Positions 23,325 through 32,783 of a stretch of 64,000 nucleotides of DNA are shown one piece after another (position 1 is the first letter of the stretch; each line of letters begins with the position of its first letter). The notes under the pieces are model-generated. The model worked only from the letters and a program-made list of their open reading frames with translations. It did not search any database and was not told where the DNA came from. Origin of the DNA: Pseudomonas sp. S09G 359 (GTDB lineage: Bacteria > Pseudomonadota > Gammaproteobacteria > Pseudomonadales > Pseudomonadaceae); contig NZ_CP025263.1 of NCBI RefSeq assembly GCF_002843605.1, positions 5,361,501-5,425,500 on the forward strand, given 5' to 3'. Made by a program: the position numbers and the translations under genes.

Positions 23325-24748
23325 AACGACAACACCCCACTGTACAAGCCGTATGCCGCCAGCCCTGCGCCAGCAATCACGCAGCTGAAAATGCCTTTTT
23401 CCCAATGGGTAAACAAGGGCTGGCCCTGCTCGCGCTTGGCCAGCGCAAACAGCACCACCCCAGGCGCATACAGCAGCGCCGACAACAGCAGGTACTTCAA
23501 GCCGCCGGCGTACAGCAGCCATAGGGCGTAGACGAGCGCGATCAGCCCCACCAGCAGATCCTTGTAGCGCTGGCGCTGGGCGCCGGCATAGGTTTCGCCA
23601 CGCCCGCTCAACAGCACGGCATACGCCGCCGACCACAGGTAGGGCACCAGGATCATCGACGATGCCAGGTAAATCAGGGTGGTGTAGGTGCTTTGGGAAA
23701 ACAGTGTGATCACCAGGAATGCCTGGATCATCACGTTGGTCAGCCACAACGCGTTGACCGGCACCTGGTTGGCGTTTTCCTTTTTGAGAAAGGCCGGCAT
23801 GGTCTTGTCATGGGCCGTGGCGTAGAGGATTTCCGCGCAAAGCAGCGCCCACGAGAGCAAGGCACCCAGCAGCGACACGGCCAGGCCGATGCTGATCAGC
23901 AGCGCGCCCCAGGGGCCGACGATATGCTCCAGCACGCCGGCCAGCGATGGGTTTTGCAATTGCGCCAACTCCGGCTGGCTCATGATCCCCAGGGACAACA
24001 CATTCACCAGCACCAGCAGCGCCAACACCCCAAGAAAGCCGATCACCGTGGCGCGGCCCACGTCCGAGCGTTTTTCGGCCCGGGCCGAGTACACGCTGGC
24101 GCCCTCGATACCAATAAATACAAATACCGTGACCAGCATCATATGGCGCACCTGCTCCACCACACTGCCCATTTGCGGGTTGCCCAGGCCCCAGATATCG
24201 CGGGTGAAGATATCGGCCTTGAACGCCACGGCCGCGATCACGATAAACATCAGCAGCGGCACAATCTTCGCGACGGTGGTGATTTGGTTGATGAACGCCG
24301 CCTCCTTGATCCCGCGCAACACCAGAAAGTGCACAGCCCACAACAGCAGCGACGCGCAGCCGATGGCCAGCGGCGTATTGCCCTGGCCAAACGCCGGAAA
24401 GAAGTAGCCAAGGGTGCTGAACAGCAACACGAAGTAACCGACATTGCCCATCCACGCGCTGATCCAGTAACCCCAGGCCGACGAGAAGCCCATGTAGTCG
24501 CCGAAACCGGCCTTGGCATAGGCATACACCCCGGAATCCAGCTCGGGTTTGCGGTTGGCCAGAGTCTGGAACACAAAGGCCAGGGTCAGCATGCCGACGG
24601 CGGTGATCGCCCAACCGATCAATACCGCCCCCACCTCGGCACGCGCGGCCATGTTCTGCGGCAGGGAGAAAATCCCGCCGCCAATCATCGAACCCACTAC
24701 CAGGGCGATCAGGGCGCTGAGCCGAAGTTTCTGGGCCGGTTGAGACAT
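23321..24748 (-). CDS. Second ArcD-like basic amino-acid antiporter
   Basis: A 475-residue APA-family antiporter with 12-13 spans, closely similar (about 70% by eye) to the ArcD product at 25196, which is the same length. Both share GSMIGGGIFSLPQNMA, RAEKRSDVG, VFIGIEGAS and NPS-A-VLEH segments. It probably exchanges arginine/ornithine or another basic amino acid or polyamine. ATG at 24748 follows AGGAG. It is transcribed away from arcD and is translationally coupled to alkA. Confidence 0.9.
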   Translation of the reverse strand: MSQPAQKLRLSALIALVVGSMIGGGIFSLPQNMAARAEVGAVLIGWAITAVGMLTLAFVFQTLANRKPELDSGVYAYAKAGFGDYMGFSSAWGYWISAWMGNVGYFVLLFSTLGYFFPAFGQGNTPLAIGCASLLLWAVHFLVLRGIKEAAFINQITTVAKIVPLLMFIVIAAVAFKADIFTRDIWGLGNPQMGSVVEQVRHMMLVTVFVFIGIEGASVYSARAEKRSDVGRATVIGFLGVLALLVLVNVLSLGIMSQPELAQLQNPSLAGVLEHIVGPWGALLISIGLAVSLLGALLSWALLCAEILYATAHDKTMPAFLKKENANQVPVNALWLTNVMIQAFLVITLFSQSTYTTLIYLASSMILVPYLWSAAYAVLLSGRGETYAGAQRQRYKDLLVGLIALVYALWLLYAGGLKYLLLSALLYAPGVVLFALAKREQGQPLFTHWEKGIFSCVIAGAGLAAYGLYSGVLSL

Positions 24749-25195
24749 GCAGACTCCTGAATAAATAAATGATTGAGCTGACAACCGTGCACTCAACTAA
24801 TTAATTCAGCGAGTGTAGCGTTTATTAGAGACCGCGATAAAAATGCCACGCTCATAACGCAACGGCATGACAATTAATAAAGTTAAGGCTTATTTAGAAT
24901 TTAAATACCGCCAGTACTTAGCGCTTGCCGTGCTAATTGGCGGCACACCTTGAAAAAGTTTGCACATTCAGCAAAAAGGTCTAGCTTCAAACGTCCATAC
25001 ACCCGACTAAATGATTAACCAAAACGCAGAGACCGCTCTGGGCAGCGTCTTTGCGAGGAATAGTATTGCCTGAGGGTTTTCCCCCTAAGTCATTAATTCA
25101 CAATGGAATGTGCCAATGAAGTGATCTGAGTCAGCTGTTTGATTAGCGCACAGAATTATTCTGTGGTCTCTCTTCTCCTGCATTGGAGTCATGCA
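24749..25195. other. 447-bp divergent promoter region between the two ArcD paralogues
   Basis: A+T-richer DNA that must hold both promoters. I looked for an ANR/FNR box (TTGAT-N4-ATCAA) and a sigma-54 element and found none with convincing spacing; partial candidates are TTTGATTAGCGCAC at 25138 and TTGAGCTGACAACC near 24774. No open frame with a ribosome site is present. Confidence 0.5.
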
Positions 25196-26623
25196 ATGTC
25201 TGAATCTCCCGGAAAACTTCGATTAGGCGCGCTGGTTGCACTGGTCGTGGGCTCAATGATTGGCGGCGGGATCTTCTCACTTCCGCAAAACATGGCGGCC
25301 AGCGCCGACGTGGGGGCGGTGCTGATCGGCTGGGTCATTACTGCCATCGGTATGTTGACCCTGGCTTTTGTGTTTCAGACCCTGGCCAACCGCAAGCCGA
25401 ACCTCGACGGCGGCGTATACGCCTACGCCAAGGCCGGTTTTGGCGACTACATGGGTTTCTCGTCGGCTTGGGGCTACTGGATCAGTGCCTGGCTGGGCAA
25501 CGTCGGCTATTTCGTGCTGCTGTTCAGCACCCTCGGTTATTTCTTCCCGATCTTTGGCGAAGGCAATACGCCAGCGGCAGTGATAGGTGCCTCGGTGTTG
25601 CTGTGGGCGGTGCACTTCCTGGTGCTGCGTGGGATCAAGGAAGCGGCGTTCATCAACCTGGTGACCACCGTCGCCAAGGTGGTGCCGCTGGTGCTGTTTG
25701 TGCTGATCGCGCTGTTTGCGTTCAAGCTGGAGATCTTCACCGCTGACATCTGGGGCGTGAAAAATCCCGACCTGGGCAGCGTGATGAACCAGGTACGCAA
25801 CATGATGCTGGTCACCGTGTGGGTGTTTATCGGCATCGAAGGCGCGAGCATCTTCTCGTCCCGTGCAGAAAAACGCTCCGACGTGGGCAAGGCCACCGTG
25901 ATCGGTTTTATCACTGTGCTGCTGTTTTTGATGCTGGTGAACGTGCTGTCCCTGGGGATCATGACCCAACCGGAACTGGCCAAGCTGCAGAACCCATCCA
26001 TGGCCGCGGTGCTGGAACATGTGGTGGGCCACTGGGGCGCGGTGCTGATCAGCGTCGGCTTGATCATCTCGCTGCTGGGCGCGTTGCTGTCGTGGGTGCT
26101 GCTGTGTGCGGAGATCATGTTCGCCGCGGCCAAGGACCACACCATGCCGGAGTTCCTGCGCAAGGAAAACGCCAACCATGTGCCGGTCAACGCCCTGTGG
26201 CTGACCAACGCGATGGTGCAGGTGTTCCTGGTGATCACGCTGTTTTCCGCCAGCACCTACCTGTCGCTGATCTACCTCGCCACCTCGATGATCCTGGTGC
26301 CTTACCTGTGGTCGGCGGCCTACGCGCTGCTGCTGGCAGTACGCGGCGAAACCTACGAAAACGCCCTCAAAGAACGCAAGAAAGACCTGTTTATCGGCGC
26401 CGTCGCGCTGATCTACGCGGTGTGGCTGCTGTATGCCGGCGGCACCAAATACCTGCTGCTCTCCGCCCTGCTCTACGCCCCCGGCGCGATCCTGTTCGCC
26501 AAGGCCAAGCGTGAACTGGGCAAACCGATTTTCACCAACGTCGAGAAGCTGATTTTCGCCGCAGTGGTCATTGGCGCCCTGGTGGCGGCCTATGGGCTCT
26601 ACGACGGCTTCCTGACCTTGTAA
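25196..26623 (+). CDS. arcD: Arginine:ornithine antiporter
   Basis: A 475-residue inner-membrane antiporter of the APC superfamily with 12-13 spans, opening MSESPGKLRLGALVALVVGS and MIGGGIFSLPQNMAASADVG. It imports arginine in exchange for ornithine and so feeds the deiminase pathway. ATG at 25196 is preceded by TTGGAGTC; the frame is open upstream to 25139 without a better start. arcA follows 24 bp after the stop, so arcD leads the arc operon. Confidence 0.95.
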   Translation: MSESPGKLRLGALVALVVGSMIGGGIFSLPQNMAASADVGAVLIGWVITAIGMLTLAFVFQTLANRKPNLDGGVYAYAKAGFGDYMGFSSAWGYWISAWLGNVGYFVLLFSTLGYFFPIFGEGNTPAAVIGASVLLWAVHFLVLRGIKEAAFINLVTTVAKVVPLVLFVLIALFAFKLEIFTADIWGVKNPDLGSVMNQVRNMMLVTVWVFIGIEGASIFSSRAEKRSDVGKATVIGFITVLLFLMLVNVLSLGIMTQPELAKLQNPSMAAVLEHVVGHWGAVLISVGLIISLLGALLSWVLLCAEIMFAAAKDHTMPEFLRKENANHVPVNALWLTNAMVQVFLVITLFSASTYLSLIYLATSMILVPYLWSAAYALLLAVRGETYENALKERKKDLFIGAVALIYAVWLLYAGGTKYLLLSALLYAPGAILFAKAKRELGKPIFTNVEKLIFAAVVIGALVAAYGLYDGFLTL

Positions 26624-26647
26624 TTGTGATGCAATGGAGGATCTGAA

Positions 26648-27904
26648 ATGACCACGGAAAAAGTGAAGTACGGCGTACATTCCGAAGCCGGCAAACTGCG
26701 CAAAGTCATGGTGTGCTCCCCAGGCTTGGCCCACCAGCGGCTGACGCCCAACAACTGCGATGAACTGCTGTTCGATGACGTGCTGTGGGTGGCCCAGGCC
26801 AAGCGCGACCATTTCGACTTCGTGACCAAGATGCGCGAGCGGGATATTGATGTGCTGGAAATGCACAACCTGCTGACCGATATCGTCGCCATCCCTGAAG
26901 CGCTGGACTGGATCCTGGAGCGCAAGATCACCGCCAACCAGGTCGGCCTCGGCCTGGTCAACGAAGTTGGTTCGTGGCTGCGCAGCCTGGAGCCGCGCAA
27001 GGTCGCCGAGTTCCTGATCGGCGGCGTGTCGGCCGATGACCTGCCGGACAGCTTCGGTGGCAAGACCATCGAGATGTTCCGCGACTTCCTCGGGCACTCA
27101 AGCTTCATCCTGCCGCCGCTGCCCAACACCCAGTTCACCCGCGACACCACGTGCTGGATCTACGGCGGCGTCACACTCAACCCGATGTACTGGCCGGCGC
27201 GACGCCAGGAAACCCTGCTGGCCAGCGCCATCTATAAATTCCACCCCGAGTTCGTCAACGCCGACTTCCAGGTCTGGTACGGCGACCCCGACCAGGAACA
27301 CGGGAATGCCACCCTCGAAGGCGGCGACGTGATGCCGATCGGTAACGGCGTGGTGTTGATCGGCATGGGCGAGCGCTCCTCGCGCCAGGCCATCGGCCAA
27401 CTCGCGCTGAACCTGTTCAAGCACAAGGCCGTGGAACGCGTGATCGTCGCCGGCTTGCCCAAGTCCCGCGCGGCCATGCACCTGGACACGGTGTTCAGCT
27501 TCTGCGACCGCGACCTGGTGACCATCTTCCCGGAAGTGGTCAACCAGATCGTCGCCTTCAGCCTGCGCCCTGACGAAAGCAAGCCCGGCGGCATTGACGT
27601 GCGCCGTGAAGACGCGAGCTTCCTCGACGTGGTGGCCACCGCCCTCAAGCTCAAGGCCCTGCGCGTGGTGGAAACCGGTGGCAACAGCTTCGCCGCAGAG
27701 CGCGAGCAATGGGACGACGGCAACAACGTGGTGGCCGTGGAGCCTGGCGTGGTGATCGGCTACGACCGCAATACCTACACCAACACCCTGCTGCGCAAGG
27801 CCGGTGTGGAAGTCATCACCATCAGCGCCGGTGAACTCGGCCGTGGCCGTGGCGGCGGCCACTGCATGACCTGCCCGATCATCCGCGACCCTATCGACTA
27901 TTAA
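26648..27904 (+). CDS. arcA: Arginine deiminase
   Basis: A 418-residue enzyme that hydrolyses arginine to citrulline and ammonia. The active-site pieces are present: [13 protein letters not shown], the [15 protein letters not shown] EGGD motif, [13 protein letters not shown] with the catalytic His, and the nucleophilic Cys at the end in [15 protein letters not shown]. Length matches the pseudomonad enzyme (~418). GGAGG precedes the ATG (ATGGAGGATCTGAAATG). arcB begins 11 bp after the stop. Confidence 0.98.
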   Translation: MTTEKVKYGVHSEAGKLRKVMVCSPGLAHQRLTPNNCDELLFDDVLWVAQAKRDHFDFVTKMRERDIDVLEMHNLLTDIVAIPEALDWILERKITANQVGLGLVNEVGSWLRSLEPRKVAEFLIGGVSADDLPDSFGGKTIEMFRDFLGHSSFILPPLPNTQFTRDTTCWIYGGVTLNPMYWPARRQETLLASAIYKFHPEFVNADFQVWYGDPDQEHGNATLEGGDVMPIGNGVVLIGMGERSSRQAIGQLALNLFKHKAVERVIVAGLPKSRAAMHLDTVFSFCDRDLVTIFPEVVNQIVAFSLRPDESKPGGIDVRREDASFLDVVATALKLKALRVVETGGNSFAAEREQWDDGNNVVAVEPGVVIGYDRNTYTNTLLRKAGVEVITISAGELGRGRGGGHCMTCPIIRDPIDY

Positions 27905-27915
27905 GGAGATCCATC

Positions 27916-28926
27916 ATGGCTTTCAACATGCGCAACCGCAGCCTGCTGTCGCTGATGCACCACACCACCCGCGAGCTGCACTACCTGCTGGACCTGTCCC
28001 GTGACCTCAAGCGCGCCAAATACACCGGCACCGAGCGTCCGCACCTGAAGGGCAAGAATATCGCGCTGATCTTCGAAAAAACCTCGACCCGCACCCGCTG
28101 CGCGTTCGAAGTGGCGGCCCACGACCAGGGCGCGCACGTCACCTATATCGACCCGGTGTCGTCGCAGATCGGCCACAAAGAAAGCATGAAAGACACCGCC
28201 CGCGTATTGGGCCGGATGTTCGACGCCATCGAATACCGTGGCTTTGAACAGGAAATCGTCGAGGAGCTGGCCAAGTTCGCCGGCGTGCCGGTATTCAATG
28301 GCCTCACCGCCGAATTCCACCCGACGCAAATGATCGCCGACACCCTGACCATGCGCGAGCACAGCGACAAGCCGCTGCATGACATCAGCTACGCCTACCT
28401 GGGCGACGCGCGCTACAACATGGGCAACTCGCTGCTGATGATCGGCGCCAAGCTGGGCATGGACGTGCGCATCGGCGCGCCAAAGGCCCTGTGGCCCCAT
28501 GCAGATTTCATCAAGCAATGCCAGGCGTTTGCTGAGGAAAGCGGCGCACGCATCACCATCACCGAAGACCCGAAAGAAGCGGTCAAAGGTGTGGACTTCA
28601 TCCACACCGATATCTGGGTGTCCATGGGCGAGCCGGTGGAAGCGTGGGACGAGCGTATCGAGCAACTGCTGCCGTACCAGGTCAACGCCAAGATGATGAA
28701 AGCCTCGGGCAACCCGCGCGTGAAGTTCATGCACTGCCTGCCGGCGTTCCATAACAGCGAAACCAAGGTCGGCAAGGACATCGCCGCGCGCTATCCGAAC
28801 CTGGCCAATGGCGTGGAAGTGACTGAGGAAGTGTTCGAGTCGCCGGCCAACATCGCGTTTGAGCAGGCGGAAAACCGCATGCATACCATCAAGGCGATTT
28901 TGGTGTCGGCGCTCGCGGATATCTAA
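27916..28926 (+). CDS. arcB: Catabolic ornithine carbamoyltransferase
   Basis: A 336-residue enzyme that in this pathway splits citrulline with phosphate into ornithine and carbamoyl phosphate. The carbamoyl-phosphate loop [16 protein letters not shown], the [16 protein letters not shown] motif and the MHCLPAFHN ornithine motif are intact. The ~336-residue length is that of the catabolic form. AAGGAG precedes the ATG. A REPIN then separates it from arcC, which might alter the amount of arcC message. Confidence 0.97.
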   Translation: MAFNMRNRSLLSLMHHTTRELHYLLDLSRDLKRAKYTGTERPHLKGKNIALIFEKTSTRTRCAFEVAAHDQGAHVTYIDPVSSQIGHKESMKDTARVLGRMFDAIEYRGFEQEIVEELAKFAGVPVFNGLTAEFHPTQMIADTLTMREHSDKPLHDISYAYLGDARYNMGNSLLMIGAKLGMDVRIGAPKALWPHADFIKQCQAFAEESGARITITEDPKEAVKGVDFIHTDIWVSMGEPVEAWDERIEQLLPYQVNAKMMKASGNPRVKFMHCLPAFHNSETKVGKDIAARYPNLANGVEVTEEVFESPANIAFEQAENRMHTIKAILVSALADI

Positions 28927-28961
28927 CTCAACACCGCTCCCACTGTTAGAGCGCAGTCAAT

Positions 28962-29049
28962 GTGGGAGCGGGCTTGCTCGCGAAAGCGGAGTGTCAGTTG
29001 ATACATCGGGTGGCTGATCCACCGCCTTCGCGAGCAAGCCCGCTCCCAC
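28962..29049. repeat. REPIN inside the arc operon
   Basis: Regular arms GTGGGAGCGGGCTTGCTCGC and complement between arcB and arcC; the inner GAAAGCGG faces CCGCCTTC. It lies within the arc operon, 36 bp after arcB. Confidence 0.92.
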
Positions 29050-29094
29050 ATTTAGCCCTGTGTTCACAAAGCTGAATTCTATAAGGATCGCATT

Positions 29095-30024
29095 ATGCGC
29101 ATCGTCGTAGCCCTGGGCGGCAACGCCCTGCTCCGCCGTGGTGAACCCATGACCGCGGACAACCAACGCGCCAATATCCGCATCGCCACCGAACAAATCG
29201 CCAAGATCCACCCCGGCAACGAGCTGGTGATTGCCCACGGCAACGGTCCGCAGGTCGGCCTGCTGTCGCTGCAGGCCGCCGCCTACACCAGCGTTTTGCC
29301 TTACCCGCTGGACGTGCTGGGCGCCGAGACCGAAGGCATGATCGGCTACATCATCGAACAGGAACTGGGCAACCTGCTGGACTTCGAAGTGCCGTTTGCC
29401 ACCCTGCTCACCCAGGTGGAGGTGGACGCCAAGGACCCGGCTTTCCAGAACCCCACCAAGCCCATCGGCCCGGTGTATTCCAAGGCCGAAGCGGAGAAAC
29501 TCGCCGCCGAAAAAGGCTGGGCGATTGCCCCGGATGGCGATAAATACCGCCGCGTGGTGGCCAGCCCACGGCCCAAACGCATCTTTGAAATTCGCCCGAT
29601 CAAGTGGCTGCTGGAAAAAAGCGCCATCGTCATCTGCGCCGGCGGTGGCGGCATCCCGACGATGTACGGCGAAGACGGCAAGCTGCGCGGCATCGAAGCG
29701 GTGATCGACAAAGACCTCTGCTCATCGCTGCTGGCCGCGCAACTGGACGCCGACCTGCTGGTGATCGCCACCGACGTCAACGCGGCGTTTATCGACTTCG
29801 GCAAGCCGACCCAGAAGGCCATCGGCCAGGCCCACCCCGATGAAATGGAAAAACTCGGCTTCGCCGCCGGTTCCATGGGGCCCAAGGTGCAAGCAGCCTG
29901 CGAGTTCGCCCGCCAGACTGGCAAAACCGCCGTCATCGGTTCACTCTCGGACATCGAAGCCATCGTCCAGGGCAGCGCCGGTACACGCATCAGCACGGCA
30001 AAACCTGGCATCACCTACCTGTGA
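29095..30024 (+). CDS. arcC: Carbamate kinase
   Basis: A 309-residue enzyme that transfers phosphate from carbamoyl phosphate to ADP, producing ATP plus CO2 and ammonia, the energy step of the pathway. The amino-acid-kinase motifs are present: [40 protein letters not shown], and [14 protein letters not shown]. It is preceded by ATAAGGATC. The DUF5064 gene follows 18 bp later. Confidence 0.97.
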   Translation: MRIVVALGGNALLRRGEPMTADNQRANIRIATEQIAKIHPGNELVIAHGNGPQVGLLSLQAAAYTSVLPYPLDVLGAETEGMIGYIIEQELGNLLDFEVPFATLLTQVEVDAKDPAFQNPTKPIGPVYSKAEAEKLAAEKGWAIAPDGDKYRRVVASPRPKRIFEIRPIKWLLEKSAIVICAGGGGIPTMYGEDGKLRGIEAVIDKDLCSSLLAAQLDADLLVIATDVNAAFIDFGKPTQKAIGQAHPDEMEKLGFAAGSMGPKVQAACEFARQTGKTAVIGSLSDIEAIVQGSAGTRISTAKPGITYL

Positions 30025-30042
30025 AGTAGAGGAGAAACGCCT

Positions 30043-30405
30043 ATGGCCACCTTTGAACCCGGTCACTTGCACGTTGAACGTCACGCGCTGAACAAGGATG
30101 ACTACAGCTACAACCTGTGCATCGACTATGAAGTCAGCCAGGACCCCAAGGAAGGCAAGGGGATGCTGTTCAAGCTGCATGGCTCGGTGCAAGGCAAGGA
30201 CCTCAAGGAAGAGTTTTTCCTGCCCAAGGACCAGGCGTTCGACTTCGCCCGGCATGCGATGAACATCGCGCAGAAATATGGCATGCCCAAGGTTGCCGTG
30301 TTGAATGGCTCGATGCACAAGCAGTACGACTTGATGTTCGAGGATGTGCGGCATCAGCTGGATGTGAAGGCAGGGGATCCGATCAAGCCTGAACACCTGG
30401 AGTAA
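30043..30405 (+). CDS. DUF5064-family protein, last gene of the arc operon
   Basis: A 120-residue soluble protein, MATFEPGHLHVERHALNKDD then EGKGMLFKLHGSVQGKDLKEEFFL and a helix KDQAFDFARHAMNIAQKYG. This is the pseudomonad DUF5064 type; no function is known. It has no signal or membrane segment. Its start is only 18 bp after arcC with GAGGAGAAACG in front, so it is cotranscribed with the deiminase pathway and may act in it or in its control. A REPIN follows. Confidence 0.8.
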   Translation: MATFEPGHLHVERHALNKDDYSYNLCIDYEVSQDPKEGKGMLFKLHGSVQGKDLKEEFFLPKDQAFDFARHAMNIAQKYGMPKVAVLNGSMHKQYDLMFEDVRHQLDVKAGDPIKPEHLE

Positions 30406-30423
30406 GAACAGCGCAAATCCAAT

Positions 30424-30510
30424 GTGGGAGCGGGCTTGCTCGCGAAAGCGGTGGATCAGTCAGCACACGCAGGGCTGATAGACCGCTTTCGCGAGCAAGC
30501 CCGCTCCCAC
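30424..30510. repeat. REPIN after the arc operon
   Basis: Regular arms GTGGGAGCGGGCTTGCTCGC and complement, with GAAAGCGG/CCGCTTTC as inner stem, between the DUF5064 gene and gcsR. Confidence 0.93.
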
Positions 30511-30575
30511 ATTTTGATCTCCATCCGCTCCAAGGCATACTTGCCGCCTCTCGCTCTGCAGAATCGCCAACACCC

Positions 30576-32084
30576 ATGCGTATCCACGTCAGCTTCATCG
30601 ACCGCGTCGGCATTACCCAGGAAGTCCTGGCCTTGCTCGGTGGGCGTAATCTCAACCTGGATGCGGTGGAGATGGTGCCGCCCAACGTGTATATCGATGC
30701 ACCGACGCTGAGCGCCGAGGTGCTCGAAGAACTGCGCGACGCCCTGTTCAGCGTGCACGGCGTGCAAGCCGTGACCGTGGTGGACATCCTCCCCGGCCAG
30801 CGCCGCCACCTGCAGCTCGACGCCCTGCTGGCGGCGATGACCGACCCGGTGCTGGCCCTCGACAGCGCGGGCAAGATCCTGCTGGCCAACCCGGCCCTGG
30901 TTGCCCTGTACGGCCGCGAGCCGGCCGGGGAAAGCATCGCCGAACTGTTCAATGACCCGGCGCTGCTCGACACCTTGCTCGAACATGGCTTCCGCTTGCC
31001 GCTGCGCGAGATCAGCGTCAACGGCCAGACCCTGTTGCTGGACGCCACGCCGATCACCGACGCCGGCGCCCTGCTCACCCTCTACCAGCCCAACCGCATC
31101 GGCGAACAACTGTCGGCGCTGCACCACGACCATGCCGAAGGGTTTGATGCGCTGCTGGGCGAGTCCCCGGTGATCCGCACCCTCAAGGCGCGCGCGCAGC
31201 GGGTGGCGGCGTTGGATGCGCCCTTGTTGATCCAGGGCGAAACCGGCACCGGCAAAGAGCTGGTGGCGCGCGCCTGCCACGCCATCAGTGCGCGCCACAG
31301 TGCGCCGTTCCTGGCGTTGAACTGCGCGGCCTTGCCGGAAAACCTCGCCGAAAGCGAGTTGTTCGGTTATGCCCCAGGCGCCTTTACCGGTGCGCAGCGC
31401 GGCGGCAAACCGGGGCTGATGGAGCTGGCCAACCAGGGCACGGTGTTCCTCGATGAGATCGGTGAAATGTCGCCGTATCTGCAAGCCAAGCTGTTGCGGT
31501 TTCTCAACGACGGCAGCTTTCGCCGGGTGGGCGGCGACCGCGAGGTGAAGGTCAATGTGCGCATCCTCAGCGCTACCCACCGCGACCTGGAAAAGATGGT
31601 CAGCGAAGGCACCTTCCGTGAAGACCTGTTCTACCGCCTCAACGTACTCAATGTCGAAGTACCGCCTTTGCGCGAACGCGGCCAGGACATCCTACTGCTG
31701 GCGCGCTACTTCATGCAGCAAGCCTGCGCGCAGATCCAGCGCCCGGTCTGCCGCCTCGCGCCCGGCACCTACCCGGCCCTGCTGGGCAACCGCTGGCCGG
31801 GCAATGTGCGACAACTGCAGAACGTGATCTTCCGCGCCGCCGCCATCTGCGACAGCAACCTGGTGGACATCGGCGACCTCGACATTGCCGGCACTTCGGT
31901 GGCGCGCCAGCACGACGGCGAAGTCGACAGCCTGGAACAGGCCGTAGACGACTTCGAGCGCAGCCTGCTGGAAAAGCTCTACGCCAACTACCCCTCGACC
32001 CGGCAACTGGCCAGCCGCCTGCAAACCTCCCACACGGCTATCGCCCATCGCCTGCGCAAGTACGGCATTCCCACAAAACCCTGA
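30576..32084 (+). CDS. gcsR: TyrR-like sigma-54 activator of glycine cleavage (GcsR type)
   Basis: A 502-residue enhancer-binding protein. Residues ~1-75 are an ACT domain ([20 protein letters not shown]) that can bind an amino acid; then a PAS-like segment, then the AAA+ domain with Walker A GETGTGKE (~219) and the sigma-54-contacting GAFTGA motif (~267), and a C-terminal TyrR-type HTH ([20 protein letters not shown]). Unlike E. coli TyrR, GAFTGA is present, so it can activate sigma-54 promoters. Its position upstream of gcvH-gcvP-sdaA-gcvT matches GcsR of P. aeruginosa. A PhhR-like role in aromatic catabolism is less likely. Confidence 0.87.
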   Translation: MRIHVSFIDRVGITQEVLALLGGRNLNLDAVEMVPPNVYIDAPTLSAEVLEELRDALFSVHGVQAVTVVDILPGQRRHLQLDALLAAMTDPVLALDSAGKILLANPALVALYGREPAGESIAELFNDPALLDTLLEHGFRLPLREISVNGQTLLLDATPITDAGALLTLYQPNRIGEQLSALHHDHAEGFDALLGESPVIRTLKARAQRVAALDAPLLIQGETGTGKELVARACHAISARHSAPFLALNCAALPENLAESELFGYAPGAFTGAQRGGKPGLMELANQGTVFLDEIGEMSPYLQAKLLRFLNDGSFRRVGGDREVKVNVRILSATHRDLEKMVSEGTFREDLFYRLNVLNVEVPPLRERGQDILLLARYFMQQACAQIQRPVCRLAPGTYPALLGNRWPGNVRQLQNVIFRAAAICDSNLVDIGDLDIAGTSVARQHDGEVDSLEQAVDDFERSLLEKLYANYPSTRQLASRLQTSHTAIAHRLRKYGIPTKP

Positions 32085-32131
32085 CCCAATTTGAAATGTA
32101 TTCCAAATTTTAGTCTGAGAACGACATCCGC

Positions 32132-32149
32132 TGTCCTGAAATCGCTACA
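32132..32149. promoter_or_regulatory. GcsR operator-like site 1
   Basis: TGTCCTGAAATCGCTACA, 14 of 18 identical to the perfect dyad at 32232-32249; its right half is intact. Site 2 follows after one base. Confidence 0.6.
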
Positions 32150-32150
32150 G

Positions 32151-32168
32151 CGTAACGATATCACTACA
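32151..32168. promoter_or_regulatory. GcsR operator-like site 2
   Basis: CGTAACGATATCACTACA, 14 of 18 identical to the dyad at 32232, placed 19 bp from site 1 (about two helix turns). Its TAACG half recalls the TGTAACG-N4-CGTTCCG consensus known for P. aeruginosa GcsR. Confidence 0.55.
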
Positions 32169-32231
32169 ACCCTGCTTTTCGCGCGCCATGCAAGGCTTTG
32201 ATCCACATAGGCTTTTTTTCGCGCGCCCGAC

Positions 32232-32249
32232 TGTAGCGAAATCGCTACA
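32232..32249. promoter_or_regulatory. GcsR operator-like site 3 (perfect dyad)
   Basis: TGTAGCGAAATCGCTACA has exactly complementary 8-base ends around AA, the 7-4-7 layout of TyrR-family sites. It lies 81 bp downstream of site 2 and about 65 bp upstream of the -24 element of the gcvH promoter. Confidence 0.65.
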
Positions 32250-32281
32250 CACAATTGCCATATGCTCATAACCTGTTTTTC

Positions 32282-32294
32282 TAAGTTATTGATT
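32282..32294 (-). promoter_or_regulatory. IHF binding site consensus
   Basis: On the minus strand AATCAATAACTTA fits WATCAA-N4-TTR exactly. It lies between the operator-like dyads and the sigma-54 promoter, the usual place for IHF to bend DNA so that the activator touches RNA polymerase. Confidence 0.6.
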
Positions 32295-32313
32295 TATAAA
32301 GTATTAATAAGAT

Positions 32314-32329
32314 TGGCCGCGATATTGCT
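32314..32329 (+). promoter_or_regulatory. Sigma-54 promoter for gcvH
   Basis: TGGCCGCGATATTGCT has GG and GC exactly 10 bases apart and matches the TGGCAC-N5-TTGCW consensus except in the AC. It is 60 bp before the gcvH ATG. Confidence 0.82.
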
Positions 32330-32389
32330 AAGCAACTCCCCATTATTCCAATCCCGTCCTCCAGACGAATCTGGCCCTGAGGAGTTTCC

Positions 32390-32773
32390 ATGAGCGAGTT
32401 GCGTTTCACTGAAGATCACGAATGGCTGCGCGCCGAAGCCGATGGCAGCGTCACCGTGGGTATCACCGCTTTCGCGCAGAACGCGCTGGGTGATGTGGTT
32501 TTCGTGCAACTGCCGGAGTTGCAGGCCTACGACAAGGGCGCCGAAGCGTCCACCGTGGAGTCGGTGAAGGCCGCCAGCGGCGTTTACATGCCGTTGGACG
32601 GTGAAGTCCTCGAAGTGAACGACAAGCTCGATGGCAGCCCGGAACTGGTCAATGAAGACCCGATGGGCGAAGGTTGGTTCTTCCGCTTTAAACCGGCCGA
32701 TGCCGGTGCGGTAGCTAAACTGCTGGATCAGGATGCGTACGACCGCCTGATCAAAGCCAACGCTGAAGCTTGA
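32390..32773 (+). CDS. gcvH: Glycine cleavage system H protein
   Basis: A 127-residue lipoyl carrier protein. The lipoylation site is the Lys in [19 protein letters not shown] (~residue 63). It shuttles the aminomethyl group from GcvP to GcvT. TGAGGAG precedes the ATG, and the unit starts at the sigma-54 promoter upstream. gcvP begins 10 bp after the stop. Confidence 0.97.
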   Translation: MSELRFTEDHEWLRAEADGSVTVGITAFAQNALGDVVFVQLPELQAYDKGAEASTVESVKAASGVYMPLDGEVLEVNDKLDGSPELVNEDPMGEGWFFRFKPADAGAVAKLLDQDAYDRLIKANAEA

Positions 32774-32783
32774 GGAGCGCGCC

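Noticed and set aside
24940..24965. Sigma-54 promoter GGCACACCTTGAA upstream of arcD
   Set aside because: The two elements are two bases too close together.
24749..25195. ANR (FNR) box in the divergent arcD region
   Set aside because: Only half-sites such as TTTGATTAG are visible; no TTGAT-N4-ATCAA with correct spacing.
25277..27097. 606-codon minus-strand frame opposite arcD and arcA
   Set aside because: Crosses two well-supported genes; product is His/Gln/Gly-rich nonsense.
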